A DNA stretch of 64,000 nt from a bacterium (GCA_004298675.1 SCRI01000025.1:8211-72210); one strand, 5' to 3'; counted from the first letter of the stretch, positions 20,432-29,793 are shown. Notes: a model not told the origin generated them from the sequence alone. Made by a program: numbers and translations.

Positions 20432-20555
20432 GGCTCCCCCGCGACGTTCGTGCGCCCCGGTACCGCACGTAGACTTGTCTAGGAGAGATGATAGCGAATC
20501 CCAATACGCGGCGCATCAGGGAAAGCACCGAATCTTCCTGCCCGAAATACCTAGG

Positions 20556-21323
20556 TTAGGCGAGAAGTGCCAGCATCTGATCGTGAACCAAGCCGTTGCT
20601 TGCCACGATCGCGGCGGCGCCCAACGCGTACGGCGAGCCGGCACCGTCGCTCACGTGCCCGCCGGCCTCGCGCACGATCAGGCTTCCAGCTGCAACATCC
20701 CATGGATGCAGCCCGTACTCCCAAAATCCGTCAAATGCGCCGCGTGCCACATAGCAGAGATCGAGTGCCGCCGCACCGACGCGGCGCACGGCGTGCGAGC
20801 GGTCGCTGAACGCCACGAAGTTCCCGAGATTGCGGCTCATGCCGGCAGGCCCGGGCTTGAAGCCGGTACACAACAGCGACTCCGAGAGTTGCGCCGTTTC
20901 GCTGACGTACAGCGGCGCGCCATTGCGTGTTGCACCGCCACCGCGCCTGGCGGCGTAGATCTCATCGAGCGTGGGATTATAGACCACCCCGGCCTCCATG
21001 ACCCCATCACGCTCGTAGCCGATCGACACGCAGAAGAACGGAAAGCCATGCACGAAATTGGTGGTGCCGTCCAGAGGGTCGACGATCCAGCGCTCCGTAC
21101 CCGTCCCCGGCGTGGCGCCGGTCTCCTCTCCATAAAACGCCGCCCCCGGCCGCGCGCCCAGCAGCCGCGCCCGCAGCAGCGCCTCGCTCGCGCGGTCGGC
21201 CTGCGTCACGAGGTCCGCGCGCGAGCTCTTGTGACCTAAGTCGAGAGGGCCACCCAGGTAGCCCAAGAGAACGTCCCCCGCGGCGCGCGCCGCTTCGATA
21301 GCCAACTCCAGAACGTCGTTCAC
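20556..21323 (-). CDS. suhB: Inositol monophosphatase family protein
   Basis: Mg2+-dependent, Li+-sensitive-type phosphatase of 255 residues. Metal-binding motifs are GEETG near 69-73 and WIVDPLDGTTNFVHG near 79-93, plus the C-terminal HPWDVAAGSLIVREAGG. It likely hydrolyses myo-inositol-1-phosphate or related sugar phosphates; SuhB also has an RNA-polymerase role in some bacteria, not testable here. The 124 bp separating it from the next minus-strand gene show no obvious terminator. Confidence 0.92.
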   Translation of the reverse strand: MNDVLELAIEAARAAGDVLLGYLGGPLDLGHKSSRADLVTQADRASEALLRARLLGARPGAAFYGEETGATPGTGTERWIVDPLDGTTNFVHGFPFFCVSIGYERDGVMEAGVVYNPTLDEIYAARRGGGATRNGAPLYVSETAQLSESLLCTGFKPGPAGMSRNLGNFVAFSDRSHAVRRVGAAALDLCYVARGAFDGFWEYGLHPWDVAAGSLIVREAGGHVSDGAGSPYALGAAAIVASNGLVHDQMLALLA

Positions 21324-21368
21324 AGCGGGCCGCCTTACCAGCCGCCTTCCGGAGGTTCCTCCTCAACG

Positions 21369-21893
21369 ATGGCCGGGATTCCCATTCGAAAGCGTGGCGC
21401 GCCGCTGGAGATGTCTCCCGGACGACGGATCGCCGTCTTGGTGTTGGAGACGTTTCTCTACATCGTCTGGCTGGGCTCTCTGGCCGGCGTCGCCCTCATC
21501 GCCGCGCCGGCGGCGTTTGCCCACGCACCAGCCGAAGTTGCCGGGGCGATCGTGGGCGCCTCGCTACGCGCGTTGACGGTGGTGGCGTGGATCTGCGGTG
21601 GGCTCACGCTCGTCATCTGGCTGGCGCGCATCCGGCGCGAGGGACGCATGGCGCTCCTGGGCGCGCTGCTGGTCGCGGCCACCGACTACGCCCAGTGGAG
21701 CATCGCGCCGCGCATGGACGCCATCGTTGAAGCCGTGCATGGCCCGCTCGCCTCGCTCCCGCAGGACGACGTCCGCCGCACCACCTTCGACGCTCTGCAC
21801 CGCCGCAGCACGGGGATTTACGGTGCGGTGCTCGTGTTTGGCTTCGCGGCCGCCGCACTCGCGGCGGCACGCCGGCCGGCCGACCGCCGTTGA
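21369..21893 (+). CDS. DUF4149-like integral membrane protein
   Basis: A 174-residue membrane protein with four predicted helices (about 22-48, 66-84, 92-108 and 148-166). The layout, including the PAAFAHAPAEVAGAIVG turn after helix 1, matches the DUF4149/TMEM205-like family of unknown function. It is divergent from the suhB-like gene. Its stop codon overlaps the -35 box of the downstream metal-operon promoter, so it is likely a separate unit. Confidence 0.6.
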   Translation: MAGIPIRKRGAPLEMSPGRRIAVLVLETFLYIVWLGSLAGVALIAAPAAFAHAPAEVAGAIVGASLRALTVVAWICGGLTLVIWLARIRREGRMALLGALLVAATDYAQWSIAPRMDAIVEAVHGPLASLPQDDVRRTTFDALHRRSTGIYGAVLVFGFAAAALAAARRPADRR

Positions 21894-21919
21894 CTTCTCC
21901 GCAAGTCACCGGCTAGAAT
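21890..21919 (+). promoter_or_regulatory. Promoter of the MgtE-like/NRAMP-like operon
   Basis: TTGACT (21890-21895) and TAGAAT (21914-21919), each 5/6 to consensus with an 18-bp spacer. The -35 overlaps the TGA of the preceding gene. Transcription would start near 21926, giving a leader of about 140 nt before the first small ORF. Confidence 0.7.
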
Positions 21920-21925
21920 GGTGTG

Positions 21926-22061
21926 GCTCATTTTCGGCGCGCAAACGCGCCCAGCGAAGGGAGGTGACGTGCTCTCGATGACCAGCGACGGCTCAAGTAG
22001 ATGCTCCTGCTTCTACGAACCCGCGATTGCGGATGACCCTCTACCGACGATTCCGGAGGTG
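21926..22061 (+). promoter_or_regulatory. Structured 5' leader, candidate metal-responsive RNA
   Basis: The leader holds three hairpins in order: GGCGCG-CAAA-CGCGCC (21936-21951), a GTAGA/TCTAC stem with internal GC pairs just after 21992, and CCGC-GATT-GCGG (22021-22032). They are followed by the ribosome site GGAGGTG (22055-22061). I could not match it by eye to the M-box or the Mn2+ (yybP-ykoY) riboswitch consensus, so the class is open. Confidence 0.4.
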
Positions 22062-22068
22062 TACTCCC

Positions 22069-22248
22069 ATGACAGCGATGTTCGGGCTCCTGCGCCGCTG
22101 GGTTGCGAGGCGCGCCGACCTGTCCTTTTCGCAACCGGTCGATGCAGCGGCGTTGCGCTGCGTCTGTTCGCGCTTCCATAGCCTGTATCTCCGCCCCGGA
22201 TACCGCGAGCTTGTCCGCCCCGCACGGGACAAGGCGGAGCGGCCATGA
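22069..22248 (+). CDS. Small ORF at head of metal operon
   Basis: A 59-residue basic ORF starting MTAMFGLLRRW, with strong Shine-Dalgarno GGAGGTG 7 nt upstream and a 4-bp ATGA overlap into the MgtE-like gene. Two cysteines (CVC) occur mid-sequence. It resembles no family I know. It could be a small regulatory protein, or a leader peptide whose translation opens the downstream start. Confidence 0.5.
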   Translation: MTAMFGLLRRWVARRADLSFSQPVDAAALRCVCSRFHSLYLRPGYRELVRPARDKAERP

Positions 22249-23564
22249 GCTTCACCGCGGGCTTTCTCTCCGAACTCATCGGACGCGAGGTGACGTACGC
22301 GGAGGGAACGCGCGAAGTAGCGGTGGGCCGGGTGGCCGATTTTCTGGTGAACGCGCCGCAGCAGGCCTTCCCGCCGATTGACGGCGTCGTCATCAAGACG
22401 GGCGGAAAGAACGATCTCTACGCCCCCTTCAGCACCGTTATCGAGATCGGCACGCGCGGCCCGGTACGGTTAGGCACCAAGCCGGAGCTCGCTCCCTTCG
22501 CTCACGAAGACGCGCTCTATCTCGTCGCCGATCTCTTCGATCGCCAAATCGTCGATACCAATGGGCGCAAAGTGGTGCGCATCAACGATCTCGAAGTAGC
22601 CAACGTCAACGGCGTGCTGCGCGTCGTCGCCGCCGACGTCGGGCTGGCTGGGCTGCTGCGCCGGCTGGGGCTGCGCTCGTTCGCGCGCCGCTTCCTGCCG
22701 AAGGTGCACGAGAACATCCCACGTGCTTTGATCGCCTGGGATGCCGTGGCGCCGATTCAAGACGTCAGTCCAGACCGCGTCCGCCTCAAAGTCGAGAAGA
22801 GCCGTCTGGCGAAACTCCATCCCTCCGATCTGGCGGAGATTATCTCCGATCTCTCCGCCGCCGACCAAACGCGCGTCATCAAATCTCTAGACGACGAGAC
22901 CGCCGCCGACGCGTTCGAGCACCTGGACATCGAGACGCAACAGACGATCCTGGAGGACTTGGGAACCGAGCGCGCCGCGGACATCGTGGAGGAGATGGAT
23001 GCCGACGACGCCGCCGACCTGCTGCACGAGTTGGACGAGGAGCGCCGTCAGGAACTGCTGGCGGAGATGGAGCCGGAAACGGCCGGCGAGCTGCGGGAAC
23101 TGGCCACGTACGACCCCGACACCGCGGCCGGGTTGATGACCAAGAACTACCTCTGGATCTATCCGCATCGCACCGCGGCAGCAACGATGGACAAGCTGCG
23201 CGAGATGTCGCCCGAGACGGACTTCATCTACTATCTGTTCGTCACGGATCAGAGCCGGCGGCTGCTCGGAGTGCTCTCGCTGCGTCAGTTGATCCTGGCC
23301 CAGCCGCAGTCAACCATCGAGTCGATCATGGAGACCGACGTCGTCACCGTACACCCGCAGCAGACCGCCGAGGACGTCGCCCGCACGATCGCACGCTACG
23401 ATTTGCTAACGGTTCCGGTGGTGGACGACGACGGCATCATGGTGGGCATCATTACCGTCGACGACGCCATCGATGCCATCCTGCCGGAGAAGATCCGCAA
23501 ACAGATCCCCCGGTTCACCGCGCGCCATCACCACGCGGCCGCCGACATTCACGTTCTTTCGTAG
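22245..23564 (+). CDS. PRC-barrel/MgtE_N/CBS metal-sensor protein lacking the channel domain
   Basis: A 439-residue soluble protein. Residues 1-135 look like one or two PRC-barrel domains (GREVTYAEGTREVAVGRVADF, and VDTNGRKVVRINDLEV). Residues 190-290 are an MgtE N-domain of acidic helical repeats (LHPSDLAEIISDL, MDADDAADLLHELDEE), and 300-415 are two CBS domains. In MgtE these two parts bind Mg2+ and gate the pore, but the five-helix transmembrane domain is missing here. The NRAMP-like gene starts 12 bp downstream, so this protein probably senses Mg2+ for that transporter. Confidence 0.9.
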   Translation: MSFTAGFLSELIGREVTYAEGTREVAVGRVADFLVNAPQQAFPPIDGVVIKTGGKNDLYAPFSTVIEIGTRGPVRLGTKPELAPFAHEDALYLVADLFDRQIVDTNGRKVVRINDLEVANVNGVLRVVAADVGLAGLLRRLGLRSFARRFLPKVHENIPRALIAWDAVAPIQDVSPDRVRLKVEKSRLAKLHPSDLAEIISDLSAADQTRVIKSLDDETAADAFEHLDIETQQTILEDLGTERAADIVEEMDADDAADLLHELDEERRQELLAEMEPETAGELRELATYDPDTAAGLMTKNYLWIYPHRTAAATMDKLREMSPETDFIYYLFVTDQSRRLLGVLSLRQLILAQPQSTIESIMETDVVTVHPQQTAEDVARTIARYDLLTVPVVDDDGIMVGIITVDDAIDAILPEKIRKQIPRFTARHHHAAADIHVLS

Positions 23565-23576
23565 ACCGGAGACCAC

Positions 23577-24917
23577 ATGAACCCGCCCGACGCGATCGAA
23601 GCCCGTCCGACCGCCACGGCCTCTGCCGCCGCGCGCCGTCCCGCGCGCTGGCGCTCGCTGCTGATGTTTCTGTCGGTGGTGGGGCCGGGACTGATTACCG
23701 CCAACGCAGACAACGACGTAGGCGGTATCACGACGTATTCGCTAGCCGGAGCGCAGTTCGGCTACGAGCTGCTCTGGCTGCTGATCCCGGTCACGGTAGC
23801 GCTGGTGGTGACGCAGGAGATGTGCGCGCGCATGGGCGCGGTCACCGGCAAGGGCTTGGCCGATCTCATCCGTGAGAACTTCGGCGTCAAGGTGACGTTC
23901 TGGGTGCTGGTCACGTTCGTGCTGTGCGACCTCGGCAACACCGCGGCGGAGTTCGCCGGCATCGCCTCCGCCGCGCCGATCCTGCACTCCTACATGCCAA
24001 TCTTCAACAAGTACTGGTTGACCATCGCGGGCGCGGCCTTCGTCTTCTTCGTGGTGACGCGCGGCTCGTATCGCGTCGTCGAGAAGATCTTCCTGGTCTT
24101 CTGCACGGTCTACCTAGCATACATCGTCAGCGGCATCCTGGTTCACCCGCAGTGGCACGAAGTGGCCCGCGCCATGATTGCCCCCCATTTCACGGCCTCG
24201 AGCGCTTACATGCTGATGGCGATCGGCGTCATCGGCACGACGATCTCGCCGTGGATGCAGTTCTACATTCAGTCGGCGATCGTCGAGAAGGGCGTAAAGA
24301 TCAAGGAGTACCCATACTCCCGCATCGATGTCGTCAGCGGTGCCTTCTTCACGGACATCGTGGCCTTCTTCATCATCGTCGCCTGCGCCGCCACCATCTT
24401 CGTCTTCAATGCGCACGCTCCGCACGGCCATCAGATCATCATCAACGACGCCGGCGACGCCGCCGCGGCACTGGCGCCGCTGGCGGGCAAGTACGCCTCC
24501 CTGCTCTTCGCGGTCGGCCTGCTCAACGCGGCACTCTTCACGGCGTCGATCCTTCCGCTTTCGACGGCCTACTACGTGTGCGAAGCCTTCGGCTTCGAGT
24601 CGGGCGTGGAGCGCCGCTTTCGCGAAGCCCCCGTCTTCTACTCGCTCTACCTGGGCTTGATCGTCATCGGCGCCGGCCTCGTGCTGATCCCCGGCGCGCC
24701 GCTGCTGCAGATCATCTTCTACTCGCAGGTCCTCAACGGGGCGCTGCTCCCGGTGATCCTGATCCTCATGCTGCTGCTCATCAACAACCGGCGCCTCATG
24801 GGGACGTACGTCAACGGCCGCCTGCTCAACACCATCGCCTGGGCCACCGTGGTGATCGTGGGCGTGCTGACCGTGGTCTCGACCATCCAACTGATCTTTC
24901 CGCAGTTGGGGAGTTAG
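23577..24917 (+). CDS. NRAMP-family divalent metal transporter with altered metal site
   Basis: Polytopic membrane protein of 446 residues, about 11 helices, NRAMP (SLC11) family. The helix-1 motif DPGN reads DVGG (D47-G50), so the aspartate is kept and the asparagine lost. The helix-6 MPH motif reads SPW (S224-W226), so the soft methionine ligand that favours Mn2+/Fe2+ is gone. Loss of that methionine is characteristic of NRAMP-related Mg2+ transporters. With an MgtE-type Mg2+ sensor as operon partner, Mg2+ is the likeliest substrate (inference). Confidence 0.88.
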   Translation: MNPPDAIEARPTATASAAARRPARWRSLLMFLSVVGPGLITANADNDVGGITTYSLAGAQFGYELLWLLIPVTVALVVTQEMCARMGAVTGKGLADLIRENFGVKVTFWVLVTFVLCDLGNTAAEFAGIASAAPILHSYMPIFNKYWLTIAGAAFVFFVVTRGSYRVVEKIFLVFCTVYLAYIVSGILVHPQWHEVARAMIAPHFTASSAYMLMAIGVIGTTISPWMQFYIQSAIVEKGVKIKEYPYSRIDVVSGAFFTDIVAFFIIVACAATIFVFNAHAPHGHQIIINDAGDAAAALAPLAGKYASLLFAVGLLNAALFTASILPLSTAYYVCEAFGFESGVERRFREAPVFYSLYLGLIVIGAGLVLIPGAPLLQIIFYSQVLNGALLPVILILMLLLINNRRLMGTYVNGRLLNTIAWATVVIVGVLTVVSTIQLIFPQLGS

Positions 24918-24923
24918 CCGATC

Positions 24924-25253
24924 CTAGACGCCTCCGGTCATGCTAGCTTGACCGAGGTGGAACGTAAGGGCGGCGCAGGCCGCGCCCAACGCGACGAGCA
25001 GCGTCGGAACGGGGCCACCGGTGCGCTTCGCGGCAATCGCGCCGGCTTGAATCAGCAGGGCCGCCGCCAGCCAGAGCGCGGGGTGCAGCCAGTGCACGCG
25101 CCCACCAGCGGCCATTAGCCACACCCCCAACAGCAGTTGAACGGCCAGCGCCCACAGCGCCACACGCCGCCCCAGCGGCTGCCAGATAGCCCACAGCACG
25201 GCGACGATGACCACGAAGGCCCAGACGTAGTGGAGCGCGAGCGGCGTCTGCAT
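24924..25253 (-). CDS. Small membrane protein, unknown function
   Basis: A 109-residue protein with four hydrophobic segments (about 8-22, 30-48, 55-72 and 82-98) and a conserved-looking HYVWAF start and WLHPALW loop. It may belong to a cytochrome b561/CopD-like small membrane group, but no haem histidine pair is convincing. It is convergent with the NRAMP-like gene and divergent from the PucR-type regulator. Confidence 0.6.
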   Translation of the reverse strand: MQTPLALHYVWAFVVIVAVLWAIWQPLGRRVALWALAVQLLLGVWLMAAGGRVHWLHPALWLAAALLIQAGAIAAKRTGGPVPTLLVALGAACAALTFHLGQASMTGGV

Positions 25254-25313
25254 GGCGGAGCCTTCGACGTTTGGCCGAAGGAACGCCTTGCCGTCCTGCC
25301 TGAAGTAAAAGCA

Positions 25314-26510
25314 ATGACCACCGACGAGTTGCTCGCGTTTGCCGAGAGCCTAGCGCGGATCTCGGCCGCCGGCGGCGGTCCCAGAGCCTACGCCTCCCAC
25401 TTGGCCGCGCGTTGCGGCGGCGCGGTGTTGGTGGAAGACGCGGAGTGGCATCATCTTGCCCTAGCGGGTTCCGGAGACCGCAGCGTACCCGCCTCGGCGC
25501 GCGAGCTCGTGCGCCAGGCCAAGCACCGTGACGGCGATCTGATCCACTTGAACCTCGCCGACGGCAGCCGGGGCCTGGCATATCCGATGAGTGCCGGCGA
25601 CTCTGAGGTGGGCTGGCTGGTCGTGCTGGCGCAAGACAGCACCATGCCCGCCGATCTGGCACCCTTAGTCCGTCTCACCGCGTCGTCGATCGCGGTCGAC
25701 CTCGTGCGCGAGGCCGGGGGCGTCAAGGGGCGCCGGCGCTCGTTCTGGGACCGGCTCTTGAGCGGCACCTACGACGATGCCGCGGCCGTCCGCGACGACG
25801 CGGCGGCGCGCGGGATCACGATCGCACCCTCGTACGTCGCCGTGGCCGTGGAGGCCGAGGGCCTCGACGAGAGCATGGCCGCGCGTCAACTCTCCGACGT
25901 CCGCAAGCTCTGCTTGGCACACCTGCACCATCAGAGCGCGGAGACGGTCACGATCGACCGCGCCGCCGGCTTCATCTTCCTGGTGCCCTCGCCGCTGCCG
26001 ATCGACGCCCAGAACATTGCGCTGGCTGCCTCCATGCTCCCCAAGCACGCGGGTAAGGCCAAACTCGACGCAGCCCTGGTGGGCGGCGTGGGTACGCGTG
26101 CCGACGACATCCTCGAGACGGCGCGCAGCGTCAACGAGGCGCGCGAGGCCCTGGTCATCGTGCGCCGCCTCTTCGGCGTAGGGCGCGTGGGCGCGTGGGA
26201 GGATCTTGGACTCTATCCGCTGCTCCATCGCGGCGCCAGCCGTGACGAGCTGCAGCGCTTCGCGGAGCGTACGCTCGAGCCGCTGCGGGCCTACGACGAG
26301 AAGAACCACACCGAGTTACTACGGACGCTTGCACTGTACTTCACCGTACGCCAAAACGTGAAGACGGCCTCGGAGAAGCTCAACGTCCATCGCCATACCG
26401 TTTTCTACCGGTTGCGGCAGATTGCCGAGATCTGCAACCGTGATCTCGACAGCGCCCACGACCAATTGGCCCTGCGCGCAGCGCTGGCCATCGACACGCT
26501 CCTGACCTAA
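25314..26510 (+). CDS. PucR/CdaR-type transcriptional regulator
   Basis: A 398-residue regulator. Residues 1-130 look GAF-like, 140-310 are the GGDEF-like central region usual in the CdaR/PucR family, and the end is the PucR helix-turn-helix (LLRTLALYFTVRQNVKTASE, then LNVHRHTVFYRLRQI). It lies 21 bp before the glutamine synthetase gene in the same direction, so it may control nitrogen metabolism and its own operon. I chose ATG 25314 because the longer frame upstream overlaps the divergent gene. Confidence 0.85.
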   Translation: MTTDELLAFAESLARISAAGGGPRAYASHLAARCGGAVLVEDAEWHHLALAGSGDRSVPASARELVRQAKHRDGDLIHLNLADGSRGLAYPMSAGDSEVGWLVVLAQDSTMPADLAPLVRLTASSIAVDLVREAGGVKGRRRSFWDRLLSGTYDDAAAVRDDAAARGITIAPSYVAVAVEAEGLDESMAARQLSDVRKLCLAHLHHQSAETVTIDRAAGFIFLVPSPLPIDAQNIALAASMLPKHAGKAKLDAALVGGVGTRADDILETARSVNEAREALVIVRRLFGVGRVGAWEDLGLYPLLHRGASRDELQRFAERTLEPLRAYDEKNHTELLRTLALYFTVRQNVKTASEKLNVHRHTVFYRLRQIAEICNRDLDSAHDQLALRAALAIDTLLT

Positions 26511-26531
26511 AGAGCCGCCAAGTAGGACGAC

Positions 26532-27854
26532 ATGAACAAAAGAGATCTCACGCGCTTGATCAAGGAGAGCGGCGTCCGTTTCCTCCGGATGCAGTTCGTC
26601 GACATCTTCGGCATCACCAAGAACGTGGTCATCCCGGCCGGCGAACTGGAGCGCGCGCTCGACGGCCGCGTCACCTTCGACGGCGGCAGTATCGCCGGCT
26701 TCGCGCGCTCGGAGGAGGTCGACATGATGCTCAAGCCCGACCTCAACACGTTCGCGATCTATCCCTGGACAACCGAACAGGAGACCGAGGCACGACTCAT
26801 CTGCGACATCGTGCAGTCGGACGGCGAACCTTTCGAAGGCTGTCCGCGCACGACGCTCAAGCGCGCCGTAGCGCAGGTACACGAGATGGGGTTCACGCTG
26901 GGCAGCTGCGTGGAGGCGGAGTTCTACGTGTTCCAGCGCGACGAGCAGGGCAATCCGGTCATGAACCCTTCCGAGCGCGGCTCCTACTTCGACTTCTCGC
27001 CCTCCGACGTCGGCGAACACGCGCGCCGGCACATGGTGGCGACGCTCGAGACGATGGGCTTTCACATCGCCTCTGCCCACCACGAGCACGGCCCCGGCCA
27101 GCACGAGATCGACTTCAAGAGCGCCGATGCCCTCACCACCGCCGACAACGTCGTCACGCTGCGCAACGTCGTGCGCCATCTCGCGCTCGAACGCGATCTG
27201 CATGCCACGTTCATGGCCAAGCCGCTAGGTGACGGCGCCGGCAGCGCGCTGCATATCGAAATCGTCCTGCGCGAGGGCGAACGCAACGCCTTTGCCGACG
27301 ACAGCGGCGAGCGCGGCCTCTCGCCGACGGCGCTCTACTTCATCGGTGGACTGCTCGCTCACGCCCCCGCCATTACCGCGATCGCCAACCCCACCGTCAA
27401 CTCCTACAAGCGCTTGGTGCCGTTCTGGGATGCACCCATCCTCACGGTTTGGAGCGAGCGTAGCGCCAACAGCATGGTGCGCATCCCCTCCGAGCGCGGC
27501 GACGACACGCGCATCGAGCTGCGCAGCCCCGACGCATCATGCAATCCGTACCTGACGCTGGCCGTGATCCTGGCTGCCGGCATGGACGGGATTCGCAATG
27601 AGCTGCTGCCGGGGCAGCCGCTCGCCGGCAGCACCTACGAGCTCAGCGAGCGCATGCGCGCCGAACGCGGCATCCGCGAGCTGCCGCACTCGCTACGCGA
27701 GGCGTTGGCCGAGCTGGACCGCGACCCGGTCATCCGCGGAGCGTTGGGAGACCACATCTACCACGCCTTCCGCGAAGCCAAGGCCGCCGAGTACGAGCGC
27801 TACCGCCGTGCCGTGCATCCCTGGGAGCTGGACGAATACCTTACCCTGCACTAG
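26532..27854 (+). CDS. glnA: Glutamine synthetase, type I (alpha-like)
   Basis: Makes glutamine from glutamate, ammonia and ATP. It has 440 residues, matching the GSI-alpha branch. The beta-grasp start, EAEFYVF (metal site), GPGQHEIDF, and the C-terminal HPWELDEYLTLH are all present. The adenylylation-loop tyrosine of GSI-beta is not visible. An arginine in GFARSEEVDM sits where Bacillus GlnA has the feedback-inhibition Arg62, so it is probably controlled by product binding. Its 3' end overlaps the convergent histidine kinase gene by 14 bp. Confidence 0.95.
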   Translation: MNKRDLTRLIKESGVRFLRMQFVDIFGITKNVVIPAGELERALDGRVTFDGGSIAGFARSEEVDMMLKPDLNTFAIYPWTTEQETEARLICDIVQSDGEPFEGCPRTTLKRAVAQVHEMGFTLGSCVEAEFYVFQRDEQGNPVMNPSERGSYFDFSPSDVGEHARRHMVATLETMGFHIASAHHEHGPGQHEIDFKSADALTTADNVVTLRNVVRHLALERDLHATFMAKPLGDGAGSALHIEIVLREGERNAFADDSGERGLSPTALYFIGGLLAHAPAITAIANPTVNSYKRLVPFWDAPILTVWSERSANSMVRIPSERGDDTRIELRSPDASCNPYLTLAVILAAGMDGIRNELLPGQPLAGSTYELSERMRAERGIRELPHSLREALAELDRDPVIRGALGDHIYHAFREAKAAEYERYRRAVHPWELDEYLTLH

Positions 27855-29793
27855 AACTGTGGCGCGGCGGCGCATCGGCGCACGGGCGCAGCGTGAGACG
27901 GAAACACGAACCTGCGCCACCGCTCTCACGCAAGACGAGCGTTCCGCCGACGGCCTGCGCGAGCTGGCGGGAGATATAGAGCCCGAGGCCCGTCCCCGGG
28001 TGCGCGCGGACCTCTCCGTCCAGCCGCACGAAGCGCTCGAAGATGCGCTCGCGATCGGCGGCTGGAATGCCGGGGCCCGCGTCGACGACGTCGACGGTGA
28101 CGTCCTCGTCTTCCACGCCTATCTCGACGGCGATCTCTCCGCTTCCGCCGGCGTACTTCGCGGCATTCGTCAGCAGATTCGTGAGGATGCGCAGAACGTG
28201 GTCCGGGTCCGTATGCGCAGCCAGGCCCTCTCCGTGCGAGCGCACAACGAAGCGACACTCGGGGTACTCCATCGCCACCGCGGCGATGGCGCGGCGCACG
28301 ATCCCCTCCACGCTCGCGGTTCGTAACTGCGCGTGCGGCATCCCCCGTTCGAAGTTGGCGGTGGTCAAGACATCGTCCACGAGCCGAATGAGGCGGTCGG
28401 CCTCGCCGTCGACGATCTGTAGTGCCTCCTCGCGCTGCTGCGCGCTCACGGCATCGCCGCGATGGATCAGCACGCTGATGAAGCCTTTGATGCTGGTCAG
28501 TGGCGTACGCAATTCGTGGCTGACGGTCGAGACGAAATCTGACTTCATCTGCGCGATCTCTTCGAGTTCGCGCAGTTGGCGGATCTCGAGACCGCGAACC
28601 TCCGCGCGGGCCACGGCCAGTCCCGCGAAATTCGCAAAGATTTGCAGTGCGCGCGCGCTCTCGTTCGCGATGTGCCCGCTGCCATGTGGCAGCTCGGGAG
28701 CAAGGAACCCGATGATGCGGCCGGAGGCGTCGACGAATGGAAACGTCAGCGCCTCCGGCGCGGCATAGTAGCCTTCCGCAGTCCGCCGCTCCGCAGCGAG
28801 CCGGCGCGCCACCTCGTCCGCGGCGATGATCGCGCCGACCGGCTCGCTGACGACGCGACCGAGCACGGCGCGGCGCACGAAGAGGCCCCGTTCCTGGTCC
28901 AGCAACGCGATCTCGCCGCCCGACAAGTCGAACGTGCGCAGCGCCGCCCGCAAGATCGCGAGCAGCAAATCGTCCAGGCGCTCCTCGGCCAGCAAGTCAG
29001 CGGAGACGCGCAGTACCTCGGCCATCCGGCGCGCCGCCGTCTCGCGCTGCGTGGCCAGGCGCGCGTTCTCGACCGCCACGCTCGCCAGCGCCGCGAACAT
29101 CTCGATAGCGCGAATAACTTCGTCGTTGGGGAAGCGGCGTTCGGCGGGGTCGTCGGGCGTGAGCAGACCGATGATGCGGCCGTGACGATCGAAGAAGGGA
29201 AAGGCGATCAGGTCCCGTTCTTGCCAGGCGCCGGGTTGGCTGCGGGACACGTCGGCCAACTCGGGGTAACGGCGCAGCGCTACCGGCATGGCTAACTCCC
29301 GCGCGCGCTCGCCAGGCACGTAGTAGAACGTGTCGCGCACGCGAAACTCCGGCGCGAGGATCTGTTCGATGAGCCGCGGATCGACCACCGTGCCAAGCAG
29401 CGGCCCGATGCGCGCGGGTGGGAAGCCCACGATCGCCGCGCGCATGAAGGGTTGATCCGGAGAGTCGCGCAGGTAGAATGCTCCGGAACAGAAGCCGAAG
29501 CTCTCTAAGGTCGCCGCAAGCAGCCGATCGAGAACCACGGAGATCGAGTGTTCCCGCAGCAGCGTGGTGCTGATCTCCAAGATCGCGCGCGTCAGCTCGC
29601 GGCGGCGCACGACGCGGGCCGCGCCGGCGTGGATCGTCGATTCGAGCGCGGCCAGCCGCTCGCGGAAGCGGCGCCGCTCGCGCACCCTGCGGCGCCGCTC
29701 CAGGGCCCAGAGTGCGCCTGCAGCTGCCGTCGCAGCAAGCGCGAACGCTAGCGGAGCCAGTTCAACCACGATACCTGCAGTATCGGCCGGCAC
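27841..29793 (-). CDS. GAF-domain sensor histidine kinase
   Basis: A 650-residue kinase with one N-terminal membrane helix (about 8-30) and an Arg-rich stop. It carries two GAF-like sensor domains (about 75-245 and 255-400), a HisKA domain with phosphoacceptor H426 in STVSHELRTPLTS, and an HATPase domain with the N-box NLLTNAAKYA, DAGPGIP and GTGLGLYIS. No response regulator is adjacent, so it is an orphan. The start is uncertain; I took GTG 29793, since the longer frame runs into the RidA upstream region. Confidence 0.88.
   Translation of the reverse strand: MPADTAGIVVELAPLAFALAATAAAGALWALERRRRVRERRRFRERLAALESTIHAGAARVVRRRELTRAILEISTTLLREHSISVVLDRLLAATLESFGFCSGAFYLRDSPDQPFMRAAIVGFPPARIGPLLGTVVDPRLIEQILAPEFRVRDTFYYVPGERARELAMPVALRRYPELADVSRSQPGAWQERDLIAFPFFDRHGRIIGLLTPDDPAERRFPNDEVIRAIEMFAALASVAVENARLATQRETAARRMAEVLRVSADLLAEERLDDLLLAILRAALRTFDLSGGEIALLDQERGLFVRRAVLGRVVSEPVGAIIAADEVARRLAAERRTAEGYYAAPEALTFPFVDASGRIIGFLAPELPHGSGHIANESARALQIFANFAGLAVARAEVRGLEIRQLRELEEIAQMKSDFVSTVSHELRTPLTSIKGFISVLIHRGDAVSAQQREEALQIVDGEADRLIRLVDDVLTTANFERGMPHAQLRTASVEGIVRRAIAAVAMEYPECRFVVRSHGEGLAAHTDPDHVLRILTNLLTNAAKYAGGSGEIAVEIGVEDEDVTVDVVDAGPGIPAADRERIFERFVRLDGEVRAHPGTGLGLYISRQLAQAVGGTLVLRESGGAGSCFRLTLRPCADAPPRHSSSAG

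Noticed and set aside
21918-22181. 87-codon ORF across the metal-operon leader
   Set aside because: It begins at or before the predicted transcription start, and its composition is not protein-like; the ORF at 22069 has the better ribosome site.
22245-23564. Complete MgtE Mg2+ channel
   Set aside because: After the CBS domains the protein ends; no membrane helices are present.
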